DNA of 64,000 nt from Diphasiastrum complanatum. Lineage: Eukaryota > Streptophyta > Lycopodiopsida > Lycopodiales > Lycopodiaceae. Below the pieces are notes generated by a model, which ran no database searches, was not told the DNA's origin, and worked only from the letters and a program-made list of their open reading frames with translations. Positions 20,501 through 31,735 of the stretch are shown here, in pieces. The stretch spans positions 12,404,854 to 12,468,853 of the forward strand of contig CM055097.1 in assembly GCA_029204225.1 (NCBI GenBank). Direction: 5' to 3'. How positions within the stretch are numbered: the first letter of the stretch is position 1; the number at the start of each line of letters is the position of its first letter. Position numbers and translations under genes: made by a program.

Positions 20501-23459
20501 GCAATTGAGTTTAAATGTGAGCATAATACAAGATGCGTTGCTAACTTGACGGTTTAGCTTGTCTTGGCATTTTTGTTTGCTTTTCATTGTAAGTCATATT
20601 TGTAACTATGTTTATGTTACTCCACAATATCAACTTCTGCTCAAATGATTAAGTTTGATCTGCTGGCAAAAATAGAGTGCAGGGAGAGAGTAAAAGAGAG
20701 AACTGCAACCTATACAGATCTAACGTATATGTGATAAAAAATTTCTCAACCCTAAAATTAATCCTTTGATTTAAAAAGCTTGGGTCATGTCGGTCCATCC
20801 ATCACTCAATATCGAGCATCCATACCTGCCACAAAACATCCATCAGCCATTTGCAAAAAGAAAAACAACAATACTCGCAAAATGAAACGTATGCAAAAAG
20901 TCTAAGGATGCAGGACATACCTCTCCCAAGCTGTGCGAACAGAGCTCAACTCTTGCGTGATGGTTTGCTCCTCCTAGCGGAGCATGCTCCTGCGCAATGC
21001 CTCTCTCCTAGGTGGTCTCCAACTAGCATCCACTGATGCGACCAGCCTCATAGCTCTGTGAAAGCCCAAGTGTCAGCAATGCCACACTCATAGAAGAACT
21101 GACCAACCTGTCTGGTACATTGGGCATGCAGCTCTCCAGAACGCTCCAATGTCTGCTGCGACCTGGGCCTAACTCTCTATTGTACATGAGGTGCTCGTCG
21201 TCTAGCAGTGGGTGTGGATGTGGTAGATGCTGGGCGATCTGTGGGTGTGTCCGACCGTGGAGCGTCAGGTGCTGGATTTGCCCCCCCCCTTCCCCCCCCA
21301 GGCAGAATCTGCTGTGGCACATGATGCATCTGCTGCTGACGACGATGTGGGATGGGAAGGGCTTGGCACTGAACTAGGCCCTACTGCTGCGGCTGGAATT
21401 GGAGGAGCTAAACTTGGACTGTGTACTGGCCCCAAACCACCCTCTTCCCGTGATGTGCCTGCTCCTACACCTGTGCTAGGCCCTACCACTGATGTGCCTG
21501 CAGCTGCACCTCTACTAGTCCCCGCCACTGATACTGACCCTCGAACAAAGGTATTTGCTGGTCTCTGACTGGCTGGGTGGAGGTACCATCAGGCCCGTAC
21601 ATGTCCATGAGCCTCTGCCCATCCTCATCAGAAATCCTGGGGCAGGCAGATATGCCCATCCCCCACCCATATGGCCCTCTGAGCCGTAGCAAGTGAGCTC
21701 TGAGCTTGGTAAGCGATCCAGTGAAGATCCTGCCATAGTATAGGCATCTCCATCTGCATGTACATGAGCCTCTCTAGCCACATCCCCCTCTGTGAACTCA
21801 ACTCAACCTCAGCCCAAATGTCCCTACCAACGACCGACATGGTATTAGCAAGAGATCAGTCATGCAAAAGAAACAAACGAGCAAATGTTCAGTGCAATGC
21901 CCAAAACCCTAAACATCTGCATATGCATTACACTGCATTGAATTGGCTAGAACAATTTTGACAAGAAAGCATCCAAAGAAAACCCTAAAAAATTGTGTTT
22001 AACAGCTGGAATCAAGCAAGAAACATTTGACAGCCTACTACTCATTACAGTGAACATCACAACCATTTTGGAAAGCATGAAAAAACACTGTGTAGCTCCT
22101 TAACGCATCAGGGAATTGGATGCCTCAAAATCAGATCATAATGAGGGCAAAAAACACAAGGGATTTTCGAGTTGGGGTTTGGAAGCTTCTGGTGCAGACG
22201 AATACAGACGAAACGAACTTCATAGGGGTCTCTGTAGGCATGTAGAAATGCAGTGTAGGCCAAAATATCACCTCAATCAGATGCCTCTAGGCTCGTTCAT
22301 GAAACCGTCCACAAACACATGGAATTAGGGTCGTCGTTCAAAACTTGCAAGGCGTGCCGTAACGACTGAAACTGACGTAATAGGAATTACTGTGGGCATG
22401 GGAAAAGGTGGTTTATAACCAGAAACCAAGCGATTTCGTTGCCTATAGCTCAATCTAAACACATTGAAAAAATGAAGCCTACACTTACCAAAAATCTCCA
22501 TTCTTCGATTTCGCTCGATACGCAACCCCGATCTCATAAAGCCTATGAACACTGCCTCAGGAGCAACGAATAGATGGACGCCGAATGCTCACACGCGATG
22601 ATCCGCCATCATTTGCTCTCCCTATGCACTTTTCTCTCTCTCCCTAGATACGCGGACTGGGCGCTCGCTAGCTATAAAAAGGGCAAATTTTTTTTTCTTC
22701 TGACTTTGGCTATTCTGAGCAGCAAATCGCGATTCCTGAATTGCGAATCGATGCAACTATATGTTCAGGACAAAGGCCTTTCTAGTACATTATATATTCT
22801 TTTAACTGATTAGCTTTAGGGCATTAAGAACCTCCAAAGTGAATCATCTCGTTCTTCCTAATTGTGTAAGACAAAGATGTTTTATCGTAGTTGTATTTTC
22901 TGTAGTTTGTACTAAGGTCCTTCATGATGAATTTGATTGTAGGTGCACTTGTGATTCTTGATGCTCATCGTGGAGGAGTATATTACAAGGAACTGGTGCC
23001 AGAGTGGGTTGATGTCGTACGGACTATTTATGAAGGTTTGCCCTTGTTTGTAAACAGTCTACAGTGATTTGTTTCTCTTTTGGACTATACATAGACTGCC
23101 ATACATTATGGGGTGCATCTTGCATGTTAATTATGATACTTTATTAGTTTAGTCATGGCTATGTATCGTCTGCATTTTTTGGTGATTATGAAGTGCATTT
23201 TTTGATTCTTTTGTGACTATAAACTACATAGTACTGATACTCTCCGCAAATGTATACCTGAACTCATCCATACCGTCAGCTTCATAATTTTTAGTTGTTT
23301 CCAACATTTTAAGCATGTTGTAGGACTGCTGAAGTAATTAAGAAGGGCAAACATCTTAGTCATCCTTTCTTTGCAGGTGATTTTGGACAGGTCTTTATTG
23401 ATGTCAATTATTTCAACGTTGCCAATGCTGCTCCTGAAGCTCGGATCTTTCTATGCTAA
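17511..23459 (+). CDS. seven-exon gene, conserved-looking protein of unknown function, predicted secretory
   Basis: Exons: 17511-18107, 19119-19196, 19361-19503, 19711-19781, 20234-20341, 22943-23035, 23377-23459. They total 1,173 bases, and all junction phases agree (0, 0, 2, 1, 1, 1), giving 390 residues and a TAA stop. Introns are GT-AG except the fifth, which is GC-AG. The N terminus has a basic start (MAKGRR) and a hydrophobic stretch (FTLMTALVSSLCFALP), as in a signal peptide, though a serine-rich transit peptide is possible. Residues 1-199 are low-complexity, then helical-looking. The later exons are dense in aromatic and charged residues ('GILFHSREYPEFDK', 'NILWLAPMPACTGHQC', 'LDAHRGGVYYKELVPEWV', 'QVFIDVNYFNVAN') and look like a folded domain. 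N-glycosylation sequons lie at N102, N216 and N248. The protein ends in 'RIFLC'. I do not recognise the family. The ATG is the first in a GA-rich leader. Confidence 0.8.
20342..22942 (+). other. GC-AG intron 5, containing a probable insertion
   Basis: The donor reads CCAG|GCAAGT and the acceptor TTGTAG|GTGCA. Other donors in the gene are GT. At 2,601 bases it is far longer than introns 2-4 (164, 207, 452). Its middle (about 20700-22800) is less AT-rich and holds minus-strand reading frames, suggesting inserted DNA. A TATA-like 'gctataaaaagggc' lies at 22671-22684. Confidence 0.7.
21265..21838 (-). pseudogene. unidentified minus-strand reading frames inside intron 5
   Basis: Three overlapping minus-strand frames follow one another: 21838-21628 (starting 'MSVVGRDIWAEVELSSQRG', with many M, L and Q residues, possibly helical), 21692-21483 ('ACPRISDEDGQRLMDMYG'), and 21528-21265, a G/A/P/S/T-rich low-complexity stretch. 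The order suggests one frameshifted gene, perhaps a gag-like or other transposon protein. Further upstream on the same strand, 'ATGGAGATTTTTGGTAAGT' near 22500 could be a first exon with a donor site. I recognise no domain. A chance open frame in GC-richer DNA is the alternative. Confidence 0.3.
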
Positions 23460-24255
23460 ACAGCCAACAAGCTTGGAGGATGTGAGTTACAACCAAATCA
23501 TGAAGTTTGTTCTTATTCTTTTCCCTGTAACTTGTAGTGAAGGTGATTGATACAACTTGTTCTTTACCCTTCAAATTGCTAATAATGGATTAATGTGTTT
23601 GGCACAGAGGTTCATACTTCTGTTCATTGTAGATCTGTATTTTCTCATCTGTGTCCTTTTTTGTGACGGCTGAGTGGAGTTGACCTCCTGACATCAAGAA
23701 GAAAGGAAGTCTTCAGAAAGTTGCCATTCATTAGAGGACTTGTACATCTGTTCTTGATTGATAGTATGCTAGTTGTATTTATTGGAGATGGGTATAATTT
23801 GTAGTAAACTCTGAAAACTGGAGCTACATTAGCTCAACTGAACTTCAAGGCATGAAATAGGACTTAAAGAGGTTCAAAGATCTTGGTTTTTGCTGAAAAA
23901 GTTCATTGAACTCAAGCTGTCACTGTACTTTTTTGTAAAAACGTTCTTGACTAAAAGACTATACCTTGCTGGACATGGACATGGAACTGGTGTTTGAGGA
24001 ATGGTCCTAGAGAATCTGACACTCAATTGATTGACATTCTAAATGGTTAGAGCTAGAAGTGGAGTGTTCAGTTGCAAGAGAAAGTTTTATATATCTATGA
24101 GAAGTTAAGAATAATCTACCCTTTGACTTTCTTTGAGAAGGAACTTCACCATCCACTTGAACCTTCCTATTGACTCATTTGGTTGGCTTACATTTAGGAA
24201 GAGCAAAAGATGATTCACTTTGGAGGTTCCTAATGCCCTAAAGCTAATCAGTTAA
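22802..24255. repeat. 48-bp inverted repeat flanking exons 6 and 7
   Basis: Bases 22802-22849 and 24208-24255 are reverse complements over 48 bases with one visible mismatch (core 'gattagctttagggcatta'). The left arm lies in intron 5, and the right arm about 750 bases past the stop codon. They enclose exons 6 and 7. They could be two copies of a short transposon end in opposite orientation. Confidence 0.85.
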
Positions 24256-24639
24256 GGAAATGTCAATTATGATTTACTTTAGGATGTACTAGGAAGGCCC
24301 TTGTGCTGAGATTACTTTGAAGGAAAGGTTTTTAGACTTTTCCAATATCTACACACTTGCACAACAAGGCATGGAGATTATCAATAGCTTTCTATTCTAG
24401 TCATTTGGTAGTTACTTGTGACTCATGTTTGTGGGTTTAGTGTCCTTATGCAACAACTCCGTCTAGGCAAAGTTACAGTACGGTGTACCTGTAGAGCATG
24501 AAAAAGAACACAACACCTTCAAAAACCTATCTAGAAAAGAAAATACCCCTTAAAAAACTCATCTAGAAAAGAAAAATGTAATCGATGAAAAGAATCAGGA
24601 AAATATTTCACATACTATTCAAAGTTAAGGGTGCTGGGT
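23460..24639. other. 3' flank of the gene, no further gene seen
   Basis: This stretch would contain the 3' UTR of the gene, but I can point to no clear polyadenylation site. The second arm of the 48-base inverted repeat is here. Just past the stop, 'FYAKQPTSLED' is open in another frame and ends at a donor-like GAT|GTGAGT, so an alternative downstream exon is conceivable. Confidence 0.4.
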
Positions 24640-26905
24640 TCTTAGGGGTTTTTCTTGCTATATAATATTCATGGTTTATGCTCATACCTCAGAGATCAAT
24701 TCATCTACCTCGGAGATTCAAGCACCATCCGCATGGAAGACAAAGGGACAGTCAAGATCGCATTCTTTCTATTTGTGTTTCAAATGTTCTTCACATACCT
24801 CAGCTATCTAAGAACATGTTATCAGTCTCTAAGATAACTGATGAGGGATACACTGTTACTTTCTCATCTGAACAGTGTACAATTGATAAAGATACTACTC
24901 TGACTATCTGCACTAGAGTTGGAAATATATATGTATTATCTGACTCAATGGCATTAGTTAGTACTTCTTATGAAAATATAAACGATCATGCTATTATGTG
25001 GCATAGTAGATTTGGACACTTGAATACAATATCACTTTCTTATATGCGTTGTAATAATCTAGTTGATGGATTGTATTTCCCTCTTTCCTTAGATAGGAAA
25101 TTATTTTTCTGTGAATCTTGCATCTATGACAAACACTCTAAGAGCAAATTTTTCAAAACACATTCCATCAAAACAAAGCATGTATTAGATCTTGTACGTA
25201 GCGATCTTTGTGGTCCAATGCCAACTCCATCCTTAGGAGATGCAATCTAATTTATCACCTTCATAGATGATTATTCTAGATGGTCTACAGTCATGTTCAT
25301 TAAACAAAAATTAGAAGCCTTTGAATGCTTCAAGAAATTCAAGGCCATGGCTGAGACTCAAACATCTACAAAGGTGAAAACTCTTCAAACTGGTGGTGGT
25401 GGCGAATACCTCTCTAACGAGATGTCCGACTACCTGGCTGAACATGGCATTCGAGACAATTTACAACTTCCTATTCACCTCAGCAAAATGGGATGCAGAA
25501 AGGAAGAATCGAACGTTTCTCAACTCAGCCAAATCAATGCTACACCAATCGCACCTACCTACGAAGTTTTGGGTAGAAGCTACTGCCACAACCTGTTATG
25601 TACAGAACAGATCCAGTACTAAAGCCGTCAACAACAAAACCTTTATGAAGTATGTCATGGGCACAAGCCTAGTGTCAGCCATTTAAAAATCTTTGGTTGT
25701 ATATGTTTTGTTCATGTTTCTAAACAGCTTAGGAAGAAGCTGGATCATAGAACAAATAAGTGCATTTTCATTGGCTATCCTGATAACATAAAGCTTACAA
25801 AGTTTATAATCCATCTACCAATGTAGAATTTGTTTCTAGGGATGTTATTTTCAAAGAAGATACGTTCTATGACTTTAAACAACCATCGACAAATGATGCT
25901 ATGTCATTTCATCCTATTTTGTGCATCATAGAATCTTCCAACGGTGATGTTTCTTCTATAGAACCTGCAGCTACAACTACATAAGTCGAGCAGCCGACAG
26001 TACCCAGACCAAACTAGCTCGAGCAGATCTGGACAACCTTCAAGAAAAAGCACCATTGCATTCTGGTCAACCAAACGTTCGCAGATCCTCACCAACTCAA
26101 ACAATTCTTGAGAGATATACACCTCAATCTTTATGGACTTCATCAGAAGAACCAGAGACCCTAGCCGAAGCAATTAACTCCAAGGATGCTGTGAAGTGGC
26201 AAGAACCCTGGAAAGTGAGTACAACTCGCTTTTGACGAACCAGACTTGGAATGGTCAATTCACAAGAGAGTTATCGACAACAAGCGGATCTTCAAGAAGA
26301 AGATCAACTCTGATGGTTCCATCGCAAAATGGAAAGCACGGCTGGTGGCTAAAGGATTCACTCAAGTCCAAGGAGTGGATTATCAAGAAATCTTCAGTCC
26401 GGTTGTCAAAATGCAGTCAATCAGGACTCTGGTTGCTTTAGCAGCCGCAAAAGACCTTGAGATGCATCAAATGGATGTCAAGACAACGTTTCTCAACGAC
26501 AACGTTGAAGAGAAACTGTATACCTTCCAACCGGAAGGATTCGAAGTCAAAGGCCAAGAGCACAAAGTGTGCAAGCTGCACAAAGCAATCTACGGTCTGA
26601 AATAGGCCGCAAGGGCATGGTTTGAAAGAATCAACTCTTATCTTATTCAATTCGGTTTTGCAAACAATTCTTCTGACTATAATATTTATTCCAAGCATAT
26701 AGGTGACCATTCAGTTCACATAGCTCTTTACGTAGATGATGTGTTCATTATGTCTAATGGCACTTCTTTACTACACACTACTAAGAGTGATCTGTCAAAG
26801 AAATTTGACATGACCAATCTAGGCGCTGTTCATTCTTTGTTAGGAATTCACATTACTAGAATAGATTTCAGAAGAAGAGATATCTTAGCCAGCAAAAATA
26901 TCTAG
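24640..26905 (+). pseudogene. Ty1/copia protease-integrase-reverse transcriptase remnant
   Basis: Plus-strand copia pol in several frames. From 24680 comes the end of the protease region ('SKNMLSVSKITDEG'), then the GAG-pre-integrase block with its HHCC zinc finger ('AIMWHSRFGHLNT', 'CESCIYDKHSKS') and the integrase core start ('DLCGPMPTPSLGD', 'FIDDYSRWS'), followed by 'GGGGEYLSNEM', where the expected catalytic D before N-G-G-E-Y is not seen. The C-terminal integrase is broken. Reverse transcriptase follows ('WKARLVAKGFTQVQG', 'MDVKTTFLND', a stop in 'YGLK*AARAW', then 'ALYVDDVFIMS') and stops at about 26905. No RNase H or LTR is seen. It is truncated and dead. Confidence 0.93.
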
Positions 26906-29900
26906 AGAATATCTCATTATTGTGTTGTTCAAGCTTTCATTGTAATATAGAAGAACCACTTTCTATCATCTGTGTTTAACGTAGATGTATGATGTTGTGA
27001 TTTGGTTACACTCTTACTGCTTGTTCACGCTTGTTCACTCACTTTGATCAGAACACAAACGTCTACGACTCCTCAGTTCACCAATTTATTCACTTGCAAA
27101 CTTTCTCTAGTCAAGGTTTATGTCATGGTCTCAAGACTCTTCTTGATTAGGGAGGACACTATTGCAAATTAGAATTTATTCGCTTGCAATCTCTCTATAG
27201 TCAAGGTTTGTGTCATAAACTACAAAAGGCTGTAGTATAAGGACACTAGCCCATAAGATATGGCTATACGCATATCAATAAAAGAGCATGTCCCCTACTT
27301 ATTCATTAGGTACTTCAGGGTAGCTCAATGAGCTAGAGATGATAACAAATGCATGATACCCTTAACATAGGCAAATGAGTAGCTTACTGCTAGCATGTAT
27401 TAAACAAATGACCAGCTCCAAAATTAAGTTGCATCAACTTAAAAAAGCTATTGAAGCCATGCCTTTTCTTTGAGCTTGAATTAATTGCTGGAAAATACAC
27501 ATTTGATGAACGCAAATAGGGAATCAAATTGCACTATCAAACACTAGTAATGTCATGTTAAGAACTTCAGAAGCTTAAAAAGCTTAAGTTTCATATCAAG
27601 TAACAAATCTTGTTAGGATTCAAGTGGTTCAAATTGACTATGAATATCTCATCAAGTAAGAATAAGCAATGCTGCAAATTGACTATGAATAAGACTTACT
27701 AGCCTCTTTCCAACTTGAGGTCGTAGCTAGTGAACGAGCCATAGTGATAATAGGCTTAGGATTGAGAGATATAGATCCACAACTATCAAGCTTTCTAGAC
27801 ATTGAAATGAGACAAGCATTCAAGCAAATTACAAATTTCCAACAAATGAGCAAGGACAATTTCAGACATGAAAAGAGATACATGACAATGTTAAAAAAAG
27901 AAGCTTGTGGGTGGTGGTAACTTCTATGAGTACGAAGATTAAACAACTACACGTGTGAAGCATTGAGTTTGTTTGAAAAGTATACAAACATCTAGCACAA
28001 ATCACTCAGATACTGCTATCGAACATCAAGCAAGTACATCTTCAACTTGAATATCAAGATATCTACATGCAAGCCTTCTTTATACACATAGGAAGTGCAT
28101 ACACAATTATACCAAAAAACTTGAGCTCCGTTTATGATATATTTACAAAGCTAGCCCAATTGTGTGCAACCTCTAGCTATTTGTCTTCTTCCAAATTAAA
28201 AACTTTCTTAGTTTTTGCATAGAAGATAGTGTTGAAACCATCGATAACAAGGTCATTTTGAATGTCGTATGATGAGGGCAAAAGTCGTGTTACTTGCCAC
28301 GGTGCTTCTTTTGTTTCTTTTTAGAAGCCTTGTATCACAACAAGCGGTTGGTTGTTGTCGTGTCAATTCTTTCTTGGGCATCATGGGTGGTGGTAGCATC
28401 CACAATGCTAAAATTGTTATTAGGTCATCATCTCAACTTTGAGCTTAGATCTATTGCAAGTTTTCATAGTGTTGGTGGATGCTTGTATTCATCATTTGAT
28501 GTCTCGCTCACGCTTCGCTTTATTTTTCAAGTTGGGTGACCTATCTTATAGTAAAGCCACTTTAGAAGTAGTGATTTGATAAGGACTTCGAAAACAAAAG
28601 ATAGATGAAAGTATTTTGTGAGCGGGTCATTTTTAGAGTTAGGGACTCTTTTTAAGACTTTCTTTTAGGTCTAGGTGAGGTGTGTTTGAAACAAGTTAAA
28701 GTTGTTTTTATATGTTCGATAAACTGTAAGAGGCAATGAGCTTGCCAAAATGTTATATTTATTCATCTTTTCAAAAAACATAGCATTTTTTTAAATTGTG
28801 TATGTGACTCCAAAATTATAATTGGTCAACAACTATACAGATTTGTATCATTGTAAATAATTGTTAATGCTTATTAGTTTTTAGTATCTAACTATAGATT
28901 TCTCAAAAGCTCTTGCAAAAGAAAATTCTAACTTCATTATGAAATCACTTTAAATTTCACTATCTATTTTTTGTAATGTTTAATGGCTTTATTGGAAATC
29001 TTGGCACCTACGTCTCTCCAAAGTTCTAGAAGTCAAATATAAATTCTACATTCACTGAATAAATAATGTAAATATCATGTGTGACAAAACCCTTTATTAT
29101 ATAGTGGTTGGTTTGCATGCAATTTGTGTTTCAAATGTACTAATTAAATCTTCTTCCAAATCAGCATCCAATGTTGACAAGAGTTTTTGTAAGTCTTATT
29201 TTGTTCATTGTTGTGGAGTTGAACATGATGATTGTAATGTTGAAACTATCTTTCAAAATGGATATTGTTACTTTTGTAGTTGATTGTCAATATCAATTTG
29301 AAACAAAAAACTATTATATGCACACCACCTATATTTAAGTCATCAATTCTTGCTTGACTTTTGGGCAAATGAACTCTTGGCCAAATTTTCTTTTGCCCTT
29401 TGGATCTTCGTGAAATATTTTGAACTCATACTTTTTTACAAATGCTTTAGCTGAGGTGGTATGCATCCAACAATATTAGCCAATTTTTTATCATGAAAAA
29501 AAAGGACTTGAATTGTAATGATTTTAAATTTTTGTGGTAAAATCGGGTTAAATGGCCGATTATTTTAAAGTATTGTATGTATTATGTTTATAGTTTGGGC
29601 ATCCGGCCTGCCCAATAATGGCTGAAGTAGGAATTTAAATTCTATAAATATTTTTCTTTAGGTACTCATGCAAACACTTTCAATGTACTTATGAAAATTT
29701 TATTAATAAAAAACCACAGTGTGTTTTGAATTCACCAGCTGCCTAGGGAAATCTCAGTCACAGAGCACAACATCAACGACAATATCAGTATCCAACAGTT
29801 CAAGTGAATCAATGACAACAACAATGGAGATGAAATCAAAGAATTGACCACAAATACTGGCAAAGTATTACAAGCTATTTATTTCGTACCAAAATCGGTC

Positions 29901-30599
29901 ATCGATACAGTACATACATAGCAAAAGTTGGACAGTGACCATCAAATTTTCCACCGGATATCCTTTCAATGACATCGGCTTTTGGGATGGAAGTTACAAC
30001 TTTGCATAGAAATAAGAAGACTTCCAATTTTCAAAGCTACAATAAAATGTTTTACTGGGTTAGATAAGTGCCTGATAACTTTAAAAAAAAAGTCTCTTTT
30101 GAAGATGAACCAATGTATGTAATAAATCATGAGAACCTTGAGGAGTTACTAAGTGTGTCAAAATCGGCTATTGCCTTTCACACATATGCGAAGTGCGCTG
30201 AAGAAAAAAAAAATATTCAAGAAACTTCATGCAAGTCACAATAACATCATCAATATTTCGTCGCCCACAAAGAAAAGGCGAACATGAATAAAAAGAATAA
30301 AGGGATGTCATTAAATACTGAGAATGATGCCAAAAAATATGAAAACGAATATTGTTGCATAAGATGCTTTAGAAAAATGAATAAGGGATCCAATGTAGGG
30401 AAGATTCATGAGTCAAAGATCTCTTTCCATTAACTTCTAGAAATGTCATGTGTAAAAAGGGAAACAAAATATTTAGACAATAACGGGCTTCAACAAACTT
30501 TAGATTTATATGAAGTAAGCATCATGCCAAATGAAAAGTGGGAAGCACACTTCATTGCCAATAAGAAGAGTTGACTTAGGAACTTAAAATGACAAGCAC
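26906..30599. other. AT-rich intergenic region, no gene recognised
   Basis: Nothing coding is supported. A diverged pair of about 36 bases containing 'tagtcaaggttt.tgtcat' occurs near 27098 and 27183. Around 29640-29710 a TATAAATA box is followed by AATAAAA, an arrangement seen in LTRs, but no LTR ends or neighbouring domains confirm it. Confidence 0.5.
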
Positions 30600-31384
30600 A
30601 TAACCATGCCTTCCATCGTAGTCCTCGTCTTATTGTTGGTGGTCCCTCCGGTTTGGTATATGAACACCTTCGTGATTGCTTTCCACCTGAGGACTCTGCT
30701 AGTAACAGTGGTGACAGTCCAAGTATTGTTCTTTAGTAGCGAGTTGTACTCCTTGTCCATGGCTCCTCTCCAAAGATCTAAATCAGGTTGTGCATTGCTT
30801 CTTCAACTATGGTCGACTCCTATATAGAATAGTGAGCAAACTCATCAATGTATCAAATAGATTGAGTTCAAATCCTTGTTGATCTTTTGGTTGGCTTCTA
30901 GTTGGGAAATTTGACTTTGTGTCGGCTGCTCCTAAGTTGCAGCTTCTTGCTCTTCTTCTAAATCTAAATGTACAGGTTGACTAATTAAATGAATTGAAAT
31001 GGTAGTTCAATATACATCAGTTGTCGGGGCAAAGTTGATAGATTATATTTGGTTCTTGCCTTTCAGATCAATGAATTGATCTTCAATGAAAGTCACATCC
31101 CTGCTAGTAAAAATTTTATAGGTTACGATATTGTACAATCGATACATTCCATTGAAGAACAATAGCCAACAAAAATACTCTTGAGAGAATGCTCATCTAA
31201 TTTCTTTCTCGTGTCCTTTGGGACATGAGCATAAACAATACATCCGACAACTCTTAAATTCTTCAATAAAGGTTTGGAGCCAGTCCAAACTTTACGAGGA
31301 GTCTTGGTTTCAAGTAGGCCTTTAGTTATACATCAATTTTGCACATACGTTGCTAGACAGCATGTTGCCAAAATGATTTGGGCA
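30600..31384 (-). pseudogene. Ty1/copia integrase C-terminus and reverse transcriptase start
   Basis: Minus-strand copia scrap. From about 31384 it reads 'MPKSFWQHAV', then 'VWTGSKPLLKNLRVVGC', 'YAHVPKDTRKKLDEHS' and 'SIFVGYC', the conserved end of copia integrase. After stops and about 250 bases of unreadable linker, 'MDKEYNSLLKNNTWT' marks the start of the reverse transcriptase near 30760. It then decays. It is joined at its upstream side to gypsy integrase sequence, so the piece is a chimera of two broken elements. Confidence 0.85.
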
Positions 31385-31735
31385 TGTAGTCGGTCTTTTG
31401 AAATCGTTTTGTGCGTTGGCAGACATCACATGCCTTTGTATAAGTGTGCATATCCTTAGAGAGAGTTGGCCACCAAAATCCGGCCAAGAGGATTTTCTTA
31501 GTAGTCATTTCAGAAGAGAATTGACTTGCTCCAATGCCTTCATGAGTGAGGGAAATGATAGAGGGTATTTCGCCTTCAGTGAGACAACGTCAAATAATTC
31601 CATCTAGCCCTTGTTTGTAAAGTTGGCCTGCAATTAATGTATAAGGTTTGGTTTTGAGGACCAACACATGTTGTTCGAGTTTAGATAAAGAAAGATCCAT
31701 CTGTCCTGAAGTTAGATATTCTGTGATTTCCAGGT
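31385..31735 (-). pseudogene. Ty3/gypsy integrase zinc-binding (H2C2) fragment
   Basis: Reading on the minus strand from 31735: 'PYTLIAGQLYKQGLDGII', a stop, 'CLTEGEIPSIISLTHEGIG', 'FWWPTLSKDMHTY' and 'ACDVCQRTKRF'. This is the linker and the His-His-Cys-Cys zinc module that opens Ty3/gypsy integrases (H in THEG, CxxC in CDVC). The catalytic core that should follow is absent, and copia sequence takes over near 31385. Its upstream end meets a plus-strand non-LTR reverse transcriptase at about 31733. Confidence 0.85.

Noticed and set aside
29640-29760. TATAAATA followed by AATAAAA, possible LTR promoter and terminator
   Set aside because: No TG...CA ends, primer site or coding neighbour supports an LTR.
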